From assembly GCA_036250225.1 (NCBI GenBank), contig JAPZLL010000001.1, positions 248,001 to 312,000 on the forward strand: a DNA stretch of 64,000 nucleotides. Direction: 5' to 3'. Positions 33,188 through 43,132 of this stretch are shown in pieces. How positions within the stretch are numbered: position 1 is the first letter of the stretch; every line of letters starts with the position of its first letter. The position numbers and the translations under genes are program-made. This DNA is from Cercophora sp. LCS_1 (Eukaryota; Ascomycota; Sordariomycetes; Sordariales; Lasiosphaeriaceae). The notes beneath the pieces were generated by a model. The model saw only the letters and a program-made list of their open reading frames with translations, did no database searches and was not told where the DNA came from.

Positions 33188-34624
33188 CTATACGCCATTC
33201 ACGAGAAGGCTTGTACAGTTTCTAATCTGCTGCGTCATAGTTTCCAGCCCTTTGAGTCTCTCGGCCTTGCTACTACACAGAAACAGGGATGCTACTGGCC
33301 AAGCATGAATGCCCCCTGGCTCACCTTGGTCACCCACAACAACGCCTGCCTCCCCCAAGATCCTGATCAATCCTTCAATATCAGGCGCAAGGATTTCGTC
33401 ATTTCCGTACGTTATGAAGATGCCACGCAGAGGAGATGCCCGCTTCCACCACGAAATGTCCTTACAACACCCTGGCGAGACCAGCGGATCCATCTCAGAA
33501 ATACTGTCACCAGCAAACAACCTCCCGTACTTGTTCAACTGATGCACATCGAGGTAATCACTTTCTGTCGTGTTTTCCCGGTCCGACACCAGCGTTACCC
33601 ACGGTGATATCAGCGTCGCCAAAGCAGGTTTCGGAAGCGGGCGTCCACCGTCGGCCCCATCGAACCGTTCATCAGCAAGATGAAGCAAAAGGCTCAGAGC
33701 GAGCATCGCGCCGGCGGAGTCGCCACTAATACATACGATAGAAGGATCCCCAGCCACCTCAAGTACATGCCTGTATGCCGCCTTTGCCTCGTGTAGCTGG
33801 GTTGGGTAGTAGGCATCTGGAACGAGAGTGTACTCGAGCGCGAAGATCGCCGGGTTTTCGTATCCAGCCGATACTAGTACAGATAACCAAGTCAATAAGA
33901 ACTCGAGGTAAAAGTATGAAGAGCCCATCGAGAAGCCACCTCCGTGGATGTAGTAGAGCACGATGTCGGGCTTTGACCGCGGATGCCGCACCGCCCAGAT
34001 CCCCTTGAACGAGTCCTAAAGTATGTCAATCAGACATTCTCAGCCGCAGCATCTCAGATCACCAACCTCTTGATGCTCCCTCCAGTGAATAGGGCACGTC
34101 AAAAACCCATGCCGTAGCATCCGGAACTTGAGAAACGGCTGTGCCACGGCCCGAGAGAAGAAAACACGTCCGATCCAAGCCGGTATGTTCGCAAAGGCAT
34201 ACCTCACACAGCGAATGACGAAATCCTCAAACGGCGTTGCCTTTTGCACAAATAGTGACCTCTTCTCCGGCGCGCGAAGCCATCTCTCCCGGACGAATGA
34301 CACCGGTAACTCAATCACTGCTCACTATCAGTTCCATCCACTGTAAAGCCATACTAAAAGTGATCTTGTAAACTCACATAGAAATGGCAACGCCCGCAAA
34401 GCACACCACACCGTCCCAAACAACCCCACATGCCAAAGCAGCTGCGGCGCTAGCAAGAGACAAAACACAGCACAGTCCAGATACGAGACGGGCCCGAGAA
34501 TCATCGTGTTCTCGGCGTTGGGTCCTCCGCTCCGCCGTGACTGCGGATTACCGGTAGGCAAGTTCGCAGGTCGCGCAGTCCGGGAATTTCGCCTGCTTAC
34601 CCCGGGAGGTTTTTCCTTGGACAT
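33188..34624 (-). CDS. Membrane-anchored alpha/beta hydrolase (HSL-type esterase/lipase)
   Basis: Serine hydrolase of the hormone-sensitive-lipase group (alpha/beta hydrolase fold-3). Exons 34624-34378, 34317-34067 and 34015-33188 give 441 residues. The N-terminus has a basic 45-residue stretch followed by a hydrophobic segment (PVSYLDCAVFCLLLAPQLLWHVGLFGTVWCAL), so an ER or lipid-droplet anchor is likely. Catalytic features: oxyanion-hole HGGGF, nucleophile Ser in GDSAG, acid Asp in YGNDEILAPD and His in GGIHAWP. Intron 2 uses a weak donor (GTTGGT), but splicing joins HWREHQ/EDSFKG in frame. The ATG at 34624 was taken as start; another in-frame ATG lies at 34651. Substrate unknown; steryl or acyl esters are typical of anchored fungal members. 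Confidence 0.85.
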
Positions 34625-34996
34625 TGTGTGGGTCTGATCGTAGATACACATGTGTCGAATGGTTGCTAGTTCTGTGGTGCAAGGTGACGTCGGTGAGACG
34701 CCGCTGATACTCGATCCCACCGAAGCAGTCTTATCTTGGCGCTGCGGGCCGGATTACGTACTCTCCTATGGCAAAGCTTAGGGGCGAAGAGCGCCCTGCG
34801 GGAATAAGGGTTGTGTCGGGTTGGGTAGGTAGGTCTCACGACGGATGAATGGGTTGTTTCACAGTGTGGGGGTCATCCGAACAACCAATTCTCTCCCGTT
34901 TGGGTTTGTATACAGCCGCAAGAATCATTCCAATGAGAAAATATGTATTCCCTAGGTCATCCAAGTCATGTCTCTCTACTCCCACAATGTGCAATG
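34625..34996. other. Intergenic: esterase promoter / xylulokinase 3' flank
   Basis: Short spacer between two minus-strand genes. Nothing further recognised. Confidence 0.5.
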
Positions 34997-36813
34997 CTAT
35001 GCTTTCTCCGCCTTCAAGATCCTCTCCTCCATTTCCTCAAAGGCACCCAGGACATTGCCATAGGCTTCGAATATACCCTTCTTGTACCCGTCTCCAACCT
35101 TCTGGATCGTACCCTCCTCCTTCCAACGCTTCCCAATCAACTCATCAAACGTCTCGCCATCTGCCCGCTCAAATGACCAAACAGCCTTGTACGCGCCACC
35201 CAATGCGCAAGCGTTCCCGCCTACATCAAGCTTATAGACGCCCTCGCTTCCTCCCAGAACGTCACCCATAACCTGTCTGATCGATGGGTTAAGGGATCCA
35301 CCTCCGACGAGATATACCCTCCTCGGCTGTGCGGGCAGACAGTCACCAGGACTAACAACCAACTTTTGGCTGCGTAGACGCATCGATAACGCTTGCGACT
35401 CGATGATAGCACGCGCATCTGTCTCGGCGGGCCACGGCTTTTCCGCTTCCGTGAGATCACTCCCGTCAGGACGGGAGGTATAACGCCAGGTGCCGGCGCT
35501 GATATTAGGGACGATCTCAGGGAGGTAGAAATAGAGCCCTAGCTTTGCGCGATCACCTTCTGAGTGGATGTCAAGAGGTGGCGTGGAAAGCGCATGTTTG
35601 TCGAATGTAGCCCAGACATCGGTGCCCCCAGGCTTGGGGAGCACATCACGGACCTTCTCGCGAGCAAGACCACCGTTTTTGTAGCACAGCATAAACATAT
35701 ACTGGCCAGGAGTTGTGGGGTGGTTGAAGAAGTGGTAGCTTGGGTCGGGCTTATAAACGGGAGTCACCATCAAAAAGGTGGTACTCGTGCCCAAGCTGAC
35801 GATGGCGTCCAGGGGACGGAGAGGGAGAGCGAGGATCGTTGCCGGGTTGTCGCCAGTAAACGGGGCGATTCCACATGATGGCGAGAATCCGTACTTGGTG
35901 ACGAAGTAGCTGCTGATATTCCCCATGCTGCCACCACCATCCTGGCGCACGTCACCAAGCTTGGTACGGAGCTCTGCGGCTCCAGATTCCCCTCCGGCTG
36001 TAAGTTTGAGGAGGGGCTCCGACCACTCGTTGGCTGGTATATCCCAAAGGTTCATACCGCAAGCGTCACTGATGTCCATTGGGGCGATCGTGCCGAGGAG
36101 CAGCGAGGCGAGGAATGACGAGACGAGGGAGATCCGGGAGGTCGCCGCATACATCTCGGGGAGTTTGCGACGAAGCCGCATGATCTGCGTACCTGTAAAG
36201 CGCTGGAGACTCCAAAGTCAGCCATTGTTTGCCAATTGCTGGAGAGGTAGACGAACATGGTGCGCAGAGCTTCCTGTGACCTGAGCAAGCCTCTCTGCTG
36301 TCTCCATCGTGGCGGTATACTGATCACATTCGGCCTGGGTACTGGCATCTTGCCAATTCGGTGCGTAGGGATGCGAAAAGGCCCCCGTCAGCTGCTGAAC
36401 AAGCGACTTGTCCGTTTGGAGGCTGCCGAGAAGCTTCTCCGCCTCACGGCTCCAGTAAACACTTCCATGCTGCTGGCAAGAGCCACTGATGCCGCGAATG
36501 CGGTTCAGGGGTGTGTTCTTCTCCTGGAGCCGACGCAGAACCAAGTCCAACGCTTCGAGCCACAGGGCTACAGGCGCAAATACCTCCCCCTCGGCCTCAT
36601 TCTTTAGCACACCTTTCTCGATGCCGTATTTAGGACCCAAGTCTCCGTCAAAGTCGGCCTTGGCGTCCGAGACAACCGCGAGGTCGGAACGGATGACGAT
36701 AGCTGCGTATCATCGATGAGCTAATTTTTCCGGACCCAAGGGATTGGCTGCCTACCCTTGAGCTGCTGGGTTGAGAGATCAAATCCCAAGTAAAGGGGGC
36801 CTTCGTCAGCCAT
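34997..36813 (-). CDS. xkiA: D-xylulose kinase
   Basis: FGGY-family kinase phosphorylating D-xylulose to D-xylulose 5-phosphate, the last step feeding xylose and arabinose into the pentose phosphate pathway. Exons 36813-36756, 36702-36257 and 36202-34997 give 569 residues, typical of fungal xylulokinases. Visible motifs: N-terminal phosphate-binding LGFDLSTQQLK; substrate region SGSCQQHGSVYW and WQDAST; AHHRFTG at the exon 2/3 junction; MDISDACGMNLWD; nucleotide-binding SLGTSTTFL; and VGGGSLNPSIRQVMGDVLG with GGAYKAVW near the end. Intron 2 has the unusual donor GTTCGT. It diverges from the Fic gene across 898 bp. Confidence 0.95.
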
Positions 36814-37711
36814 TGTAACCCCTATCAGCAGGGGGCGGTTGTTCTGGGCGCGTCACGAACGCGGTGGGGTTCGAAGCTGCAGAATGCCGGGTTTCACACT
36901 GTGTAAACTGAAGGAAAGTTGGGGAGTGTGGTCAGTGTTGGAAACAGGATTTCATTCTCTATAGGAGAAACGGAAATATCAAAGGCGCTCTCCATCTTGA
37001 GGCGCGGGGGCTGGCATAAAGTACTCTGTTGAGTGTGATGGCGGGGCAAGGCGCGGCAGGTCCATCGCAGAGACGGCAGCCTCGTCGGAGGGGCATTTAG
37101 CCTATATCCCCAGTTGCATCTTGACCAATGCCGGCAGAGAGAAGGAGAGAGGGCCACATGATCAAGAATGGAGTAGTTGCGAGGGATTATTACCTAACTG
37201 TGTGCATCCCTCCGCAATCGCAAGGAAGGCTTGGAGTTCAGAGAGCAGGGATGGCGTGTCGGGCAGAGTTTCTGGTGGCAACCCTAACCCTCTGTATCCC
37301 GTCGATAAGATAAGGATCGCTTGGCTGGTACCCTTTGGCTCCTTCATCATCCTGCACCCTACTCTTCCTCCTGATTGTTGTCCTGTCTCTCGCTTCTTTG
37401 GAACTCCTGAAACTCGTTTCTCATCGTTCCCGATAACGACGTCGGCCGGATTATCCCCATGGCCTTGACAAAATGGTCTCGCCTGAGGACGCGTTCTTGA
37501 ACAACTCGAACCCCCGGAAAGAATGATAAGCATCCGCGCATGCGCACCTGCCACTTCACTAATAAAGTTCTCCCATAAAAAAGTCAGTATATACCCTTCG
37601 CGTGACCAGCGTGAGTCACCTCGACCACTATCTATAAACTTCCGCAAGCCTGGAATACTCTTCCTCCTTTTTAATTCCTACGTTCGCAACACCGAGAGCG
37701 CGCCTGTGACC
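36814..37711. other. Intergenic: divergent promoter of xylulokinase and the Fic gene
   Basis: Bidirectional promoter region. It includes a TATA element for the Fic gene. No gene recognised. Confidence 0.5.
37588..37593 (+). promoter_or_regulatory. TATA box of the Fic gene
   Basis: TATATA about 120 bp before the chosen Fic start at 37712 and downstream of the earlier in-frame ATG at 37523. It supports the shorter protein. Confidence 0.5.
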
Positions 37712-38887
37712 ATGGCTTCGCCCAGCAGCGTGCCTCGTTCACCAACGAAATCTGGCACCATGCCCAAGCACAACCTCGCGGAATCGCTGCGAAAGAAGAT
37801 GCAAGACTCGATATTACGTGGATCGTCCATCCGAGCCCGTTCCCTCCGCGCCGAGGCGTCGTTCACAATTTCGATGGGAGACGCCTACGACTACAATATC
37901 CTCGGGGATGAGCTTGATCCTGATGATCTGCACAGAGAGATGCTCCGCTACTCGGCGGACATTGCCGAGATTCTACAAGCCCAGCCCCCTTCCCCCGAAG
38001 TCGAGGCCTCGGCAGACAACCACGTATTGGAAGTTCTCTCCAGGATGGTGTTTGGGTCCAACTACATCGAGAGAGCCGGCGCAGGTCTTGACATCACGCT
38101 CAAGCTATGCCAGGCAATTTTCCGGGGCGAGACGATACCTGACACCATCGATGAGCGAGATCCAGAGTACGAAACTCTCAAACGCGAGCTCGTCCAAAAG
38201 GGCATGCCAGCTACGACACCCTTTGTCCTCCGAAGCCGTCGCGAGATCGTGCAGCACGCCAAGGCGGCGAGTTACCTAATGACAGAGGTAAATGTCCGCG
38301 AGAAGGATATCAGTGAAGAAATCATTCTCGAAACACACCGTATCCTCACCCACGGCATCGATACCGAGCAAGGATACAGCTGGACAGAGTACAGCGGTGC
38401 CTACCGCCAGCACCCTGTTGCGGCAGGCTTACACAGCTTCCCACCACCTGACCAAGTTCCCTCGGCTATGCGCAGACTCATTGCGTCCCTTCAGCAGGAT
38501 CTCGAGGACGCAATGGCAGCTGGCAAGATTGACCCTGTCACGCTCGCGTCCAAATATTGCCACATGTTTGTCAATATCCACCCATTCCTTGACGGCAACG
38601 GTCGGACATGCCGTTTAATCCTCAACGCACTGCTTCTCAAGTATGGTGGATTTTTAGTGAGCATAGGACAAGAGGATGAGACGCGGGAGAAGTATCTCGA
38701 GATTGCCACATCGCTTCGAGAGGGGTCTGACTGCGATGATTGGGATCCTGATGACAAACACTCACCTCAGCATTACAAACAGCTCTCGAGTTTTACCCTC
38801 AAGCATGCGACTGAGGGACTCAGGAGGTTTTTTAACACCTTGCGGTCAAGCAAAGGTAATTCTCACAAGGCAGCTCGGGAGGAGTAG
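37712..38887 (+). CDS. Fic-domain protein (probable AMP-transferase)
   Basis: Intronless, 391 residues. Fic enzymes transfer AMP (or related groups) to target hydroxyls. The canonical motif HPFLDGNGR at residues 290-298 keeps the catalytic His, the Asp/Gly-rich anion hole and Arg. The beta-hairpin flap region (QHPVAAGLHSFPPPDQVP) lies before it. An N-terminal helix carries GSNYIERAG at 115-123, at the place and with the S-x3-E core of the Fic inhibitory helix, but with Arg where the usual motif has Gly or Asn. The first ~60 residues are basic and probably disordered; no signal peptide or TM segment is apparent, so it is probably cytosolic or nuclear, unlike animal FICD. The start at 37712 follows a TATA element; the frame stays open to 37523. 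Targets unknown. Confidence 0.9.
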   Translation: MASPSSVPRSPTKSGTMPKHNLAESLRKKMQDSILRGSSIRARSLRAEASFTISMGDAYDYNILGDELDPDDLHREMLRYSADIAEILQAQPPSPEVEASADNHVLEVLSRMVFGSNYIERAGAGLDITLKLCQAIFRGETIPDTIDERDPEYETLKRELVQKGMPATTPFVLRSRREIVQHAKAASYLMTEVNVREKDISEEIILETHRILTHGIDTEQGYSWTEYSGAYRQHPVAAGLHSFPPPDQVPSAMRRLIASLQQDLEDAMAAGKIDPVTLASKYCHMFVNIHPFLDGNGRTCRLILNALLLKYGGFLVSIGQEDETREKYLEIATSLREGSDCDDWDPDDKHSPQHYKQLSSFTLKHATEGLRRFFNTLRSSKGNSHKAAREE

Positions 38888-39690
38888 ATGCTCCTGGATA
38901 GATGAGGTAGAGAGAAGGAGTGCCGATTTGGAACAGGCCGCAGGGGCAAAGGAGAAAGCGGTGAGTTTTAGCGTCGACCGAGAGAAGAAGAGAGCTGGAG
39001 AGAATGGGGAGAAGGCAAGTTCGTGATCCCAACGGTGGACTTGATTGGTTTCTTGAAGGATATGCTCCGACAGCGGATTCGGGGCGGGGGAAGCGGTTCG
39101 TAGTGCGTGGTTCTCTATCCAACAGGTTGGTTGGACTTGGGGATTCCCAAGTACCTGCTTCGGCCGGGGCCGAGAACTCGTTCCATGGAGCCGGTAGGTT
39201 CAGTCGATGGTGTTAGTTGGGGATACCCAATAATCGGTCGGACATGGGTAGACGTCTCTGGTGCTTGTAATATGGTTAATTTCACTGCGAGATTTCGTCA
39301 AAGCATTCAGGGGCCTATGACCTTTCAACCTTCTTTGTTGACTTTTGGGGTGAAGCGTTAAAAGCGGGGCCAAGAGGGGAATCTGATTGGGGTAAAATGC
39401 GGGCCAAGGTGGCAGCAGTATCTGATGATCCCTGCAGGCGCATTACAACGGCGCGATGACGGGTCATGCCGTTGTGCCATCTGGCAAGTGTCAACGACCA
39501 TTTCTTCGAAATCCGGGCCAATTCTGCCACCGACCAACCAACAGTTCCCTTCCTTTCAGTTTTTGTTTGCTGAATCACGAATTTTTGTTTCGTTGAAACG
39601 AAAAAAGAGTGCCACCATGGACTGCCGACGATTCTGTTCCATCACGACGTTAACGTAAGACAAAAAAGAAGGGCCAAATCCACACACACC
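38888..39690. other. Intergenic: between the Fic and SUN-protein genes
   Basis: 3' flank of the Fic gene and promoter of the SUN gene. No gene recognised. Confidence 0.5.
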
Positions 39691-42384
39691 ATGCGAATAC
39701 GCCATCCATCACCTCCCGGGCGGGGCTTCGCCGTAGGGTTGGCGGTCCTTCTGGGACTCCACACCGCCGTCACCCATGGCTCCAAGGAGACCGCCCAGTT
39801 GTTGAACGTCTCGACGATAACGCCCGAGGTTTGTCTGTCAAAGACGATCAATTACATTACACATACCCTCCCGCAACAATGCCTGCGAACGTCGTGGACA
39901 GGGCCACCTGCGCCCGCCGGAACTCCTGAGACTGCGACTGCGGCCGCGACCGCCACGACGACGCAGGGCGCTGCATCTGAGGCGACGACTGTCAACGAGA
40001 CGCAACAACGGGCGGGTGAGCAGGGGGCGGAGAAGAAAGAGGATGCCGACGGTCAGGATTTTGCGACTGGCTCGTTCATGTCGTTTGAAGAGTGGAAGGA
40101 GATGATGCTGCGCAAATCGGGCCAGGATCCCGCGAAACTCAACGATAGGAGACCGCACGAGCACAAGGGCGAGAAGGAGGCCGGCATGGGCAGCGGGGAG
40201 TTTGAAGCCATTGGGGAGGAGGGCGAGATCTCCATCGACTTTGACGCGCTGTCTGAGAAGGTATCCGAGCTGGCGTCGTCGCCGTCGGGCGAACCCACGG
40301 CGCACAGCAAGGAGGTGGACGAGCAGGTGTTTTACGACGATGGCAGGACACAATACTACCGCAGCAAGGATGCCGGCAAGACGTGCAAGGAGAGGTTCTC
40401 CTTCTCGTCCCAAGGCGCCGGCGCACAGATCCTCAAGACCAGTCCAGGCGCTAAGAACGCAAGGGCTATCTTGAGCGAGAACAAGGACACCTACATGCTT
40501 CTTGAGTGCCGGACCAAGAACAAGTTTGCTATTGTCGAGCTGAGCGATGATATCCTTGTCGATACGGTGGTGCTGGCCAACTTTGAGTTCTTCTCCAGCA
40601 TGATTCGCAAGTTTCGGGTCAGCGTTAGCGACCGCTATCCCGTCAAGATGGATAAATGGGTTGACTTGGGGACCTTTGAGGCACGCAATTCGCGCGATAT
40701 CCAGCCATTCCTGGTGGAACATCCGCAGATCTACACCAAGTACATCCGGATCGAGTTCCTCAGCCACTATGGCACGGAATACTACTGCCCTGTATCGCTG
40801 CTCCGTGTCCACGGCACCCGCATGCTCGACACCTGGAAGGAGCAGAGTCATGACGATGACCTGGAGCAGATTGATGGACCTGCCCAAGAGTCCAGAGGAG
40901 AGGCAAACCAGACGCAGACAACTTCCGAAGCTGTCCCGTCGAACACAACCGAGGACAACACATCCACAACCGTGTTTGTCGCTGAGATGGGTCTCTCCCC
41001 TTGGCGTCCCGTCTTCCACTATAACTTCTCAGAAGAGACCTGCGTGTTATCATCGCCAACCACCGGCGATCCCACACCAGTATTGCCTGACGACGCCTCT
41101 GACAAGAGAGTCCACAAGGCAGCGGGCAAACAAACAGTTCAAACAATGGTTCTCCCAGAGCCAACTCCGTCTACTGTGGCTCAAGCAGCAGCGGCATCCC
41201 CCAAGTCTGCTACCGCACAATCCAACCCGAGTAGCAACTCTTCGACGCCCTCCTCTTCGCCCCAGTCCGCAGCCGACTCGTCCACTCAGGTTACAAAACA
41301 ATCCACATCTGGTTCATCTCACGCCTCTTCAGACCAGCCCTCGTCCTCCCGTTTAACCACCGCTTCGTCAACCACCACGCGCAACAAAACTGCCACCACC
41401 ACACCCCAACCATCACCCACCGTCCAGGAATCCTTCTTCAAAACTGTTACAAAACGCCTCCAGCTCCTCGAAACTAACACCTCCCTCTCCCTCCAATACA
41501 TTGAAGAACAATCCCGCTTCCTTCAAGAAGCCCTACAGAAAATGGAGAAGAAACAAGCCGGCCGCGTCGACGCCTTCCTCTCCTCGCTTAACCAGACCGT
41601 TTTGGCCGAGCTGCGCACCGTACGCACACAATACGACCAAATCTGGCAATCCACCGTCATCGCCCTCGAAACCCAACGCGAACAGTCCCAGCGTGAGATT
41701 GTCGCCCTATCAGGTCGCCTCCAAGTCCTAGCCGACGAAGTCGTCTTTCAAAAACGCATGGCCATTCTCCAAAGCGTCCTGCTCCTAAGCTGCCTCGTCC
41801 TCGTCATCTTTAGCCGCGGAGGCGGCCCCGGATCGTCGTCTTTTTACAGCGGCGGCAGTTTCTCCTCGCCCCGCCTTGAAGGGCGATACTTTCATCTTCG
41901 ACAGGACTCGAGCCCGCCACCCTCGTCGGCAGCCACAGCACGACACATCCAACTGCAACAGCAGCAGCAACACTATCGCAGCGACAAAAACCTTCCCATG
42001 ACGCCGACGTCCCAGATTAGCAGAGAAGGGACGCCGCTGATACACGTCGAGGGTGTCGACGATGCTTTCTACGGGGAATCGTCACCCTCCCCGCCACCTC
42101 CGCAGCTCACGCGGAGAAGGAGCCGGACACCGAGCGAAGGCGCCGGTGGTGACAACAACATCATAGCCGAAGGCGATGAAGCCGAAACCCCTCCCCGCAA
42201 AAAGTCAGATAGCCGACTTGGAGAGGACGATCGCTATGCTTCGCCGCAAGTTGAGTTTGGCGGGGTTGTCACAGTCAACCAGGAGTCCACCAAACCTCCA
42301 ACGACAAAAGCACGGTCGGGTATGTCCCAGGTGGGCGGTGTCAGGAAGCCACTGCCGGCGCTGCCCGAAGATCCAAGTCCATGA
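39691..42384 (+). CDS. SUN-domain membrane protein, SLP1/osteopotentia type
   Basis: Single exon, 897 residues. Signal peptide or anchor at 1-29 (GFAVGLAVLLGLHTAVTHG). An acidic region includes SFEEWKEMML, a conserved signature of mid-SUN/SLP1 proteins. The SUN domain spans about residues 230-375 (AKNARAILSENKDTYMLLEC, FAIVELSDDILVDTVVLANFEFFSSMIRKFRVSVSDRYP, YIRIEFLSHYGTEYYCPVSLLRVHG). Then come a long S/T-rich lumenal stretch with many N-glycosylation sequons, a coiled coil (about 590-690), one TM segment (LQSVLLLSCLVLVIF) and a disordered cytosolic tail. In yeast Slp1 works with Emp65 in the ER to protect soluble proteins. The single-exon structure is unusual for this window. Family call is strong; role is by homology. 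Confidence 0.92.
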   Translation: MRIRHPSPPGRGFAVGLAVLLGLHTAVTHGSKETAQLLNVSTITPEVCLSKTINYITHTLPQQCLRTSWTGPPAPAGTPETATAAATATTTQGAASEATTVNETQQRAGEQGAEKKEDADGQDFATGSFMSFEEWKEMMLRKSGQDPAKLNDRRPHEHKGEKEAGMGSGEFEAIGEEGEISIDFDALSEKVSELASSPSGEPTAHSKEVDEQVFYDDGRTQYYRSKDAGKTCKERFSFSSQGAGAQILKTSPGAKNARAILSENKDTYMLLECRTKNKFAIVELSDDILVDTVVLANFEFFSSMIRKFRVSVSDRYPVKMDKWVDLGTFEARNSRDIQPFLVEHPQIYTKYIRIEFLSHYGTEYYCPVSLLRVHGTRMLDTWKEQSHDDDLEQIDGPAQESRGEANQTQTTSEAVPSNTTEDNTSTTVFVAEMGLSPWRPVFHYNFSEETCVLSSPTTGDPTPVLPDDASDKRVHKAAGKQTVQTMVLPEPTPSTVAQAAAASPKSATAQSNPSSNSSTPSSSPQSAADSSTQVTKQSTSGSSHASSDQPSSSRLTTASSTTTRNKTATTTPQPSPTVQESFFKTVTKRLQLLETNTSLSLQYIEEQSRFLQEALQKMEKKQAGRVDAFLSSLNQTVLAELRTVRTQYDQIWQSTVIALETQREQSQREIVALSGRLQVLADEVVFQKRMAILQSVLLLSCLVLVIFSRGGGPGSSSFYSGGSFSSPRLEGRYFHLRQDSSPPPSSAATARHIQLQQQQQHYRSDKNLPMTPTSQISREGTPLIHVEGVDDAFYGESSPSPPPPQLTRRRSRTPSEGAGGDNNIIAEGDEAETPPRKKSDSRLGEDDRYASPQVEFGGVVTVNQESTKPPTTKARSGMSQVGGVRKPLPALPEDPSP

Positions 42385-43132
42385 TGATGTTGATTTTGAT
42401 GAAGCTGGCAAGCGAATGCCTATAATATTATGATACCAGTATTTTCCTGTAGATGATAATCGAGACGTACATATTAACGGACATGACATACATCTTGCTG
42501 TCAGACACAATTTGTGACCAGCCCATCAACTATCGAGTACAAGACTCACCAACAGCGCAACAACATACATTACTCCCTGCATTGAATCGCACAAACGCAC
42601 CAAGCAGACAAGGGTCGAATTTCGGCCGAAGATCTCTATGGCGATAACGTACAGGGAAAACGAGATGATTTTTTTTGGGTGGTTTTGACATTTAGTAGCA
42701 AAAAAAGAACGAGCCTCCTCGGTGCAACCCTGAACCTCGTACCAGCATGGCGGATGGGATGGCCAACTTTCCAGACCATCGTTAGCGTCAATGGCCCCCA
42801 TTTGGCATAGCCAAACATCCCCTCATCACCAAACCGCGTCCGCCTCGTTGCGTCCTTCCCAGGAAATCTCCGGAAATACCAAGGTCGAAAAGACATACTC
42901 TTCGATGGTTCTGTGTTGCCCGATCCCTTCCCACCAAAATAAGGACAAGCTGTCAAAAAACAGAAAAGAAAGCGCCGAATGTTGAACACAGCCGAGCGAT
43001 CTAAAGGCAGATCGTTTCCATGTCACCCAGTTTTCAGAGATGGCGAATGATAATACTTTCTTGTCGATGTTGGATAAGTCGCCAAGCTCCACCAGGTGTT
43101 TTGTCGTCCCAGGCTGAGGATTTCATCCGCAC
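42385..43132. other. Intergenic: convergent 3' flanks of SUN and MEI2 genes
   Basis: Tail-to-tail spacer holding both 3' UTRs. No gene recognised. Confidence 0.5.

Noticed and set aside
37523..37711. 63-residue N-terminal extension of the Fic protein
   Set aside because: A TATATA element at 37588 lies downstream of that ATG, so the extension is probably untranscribed.
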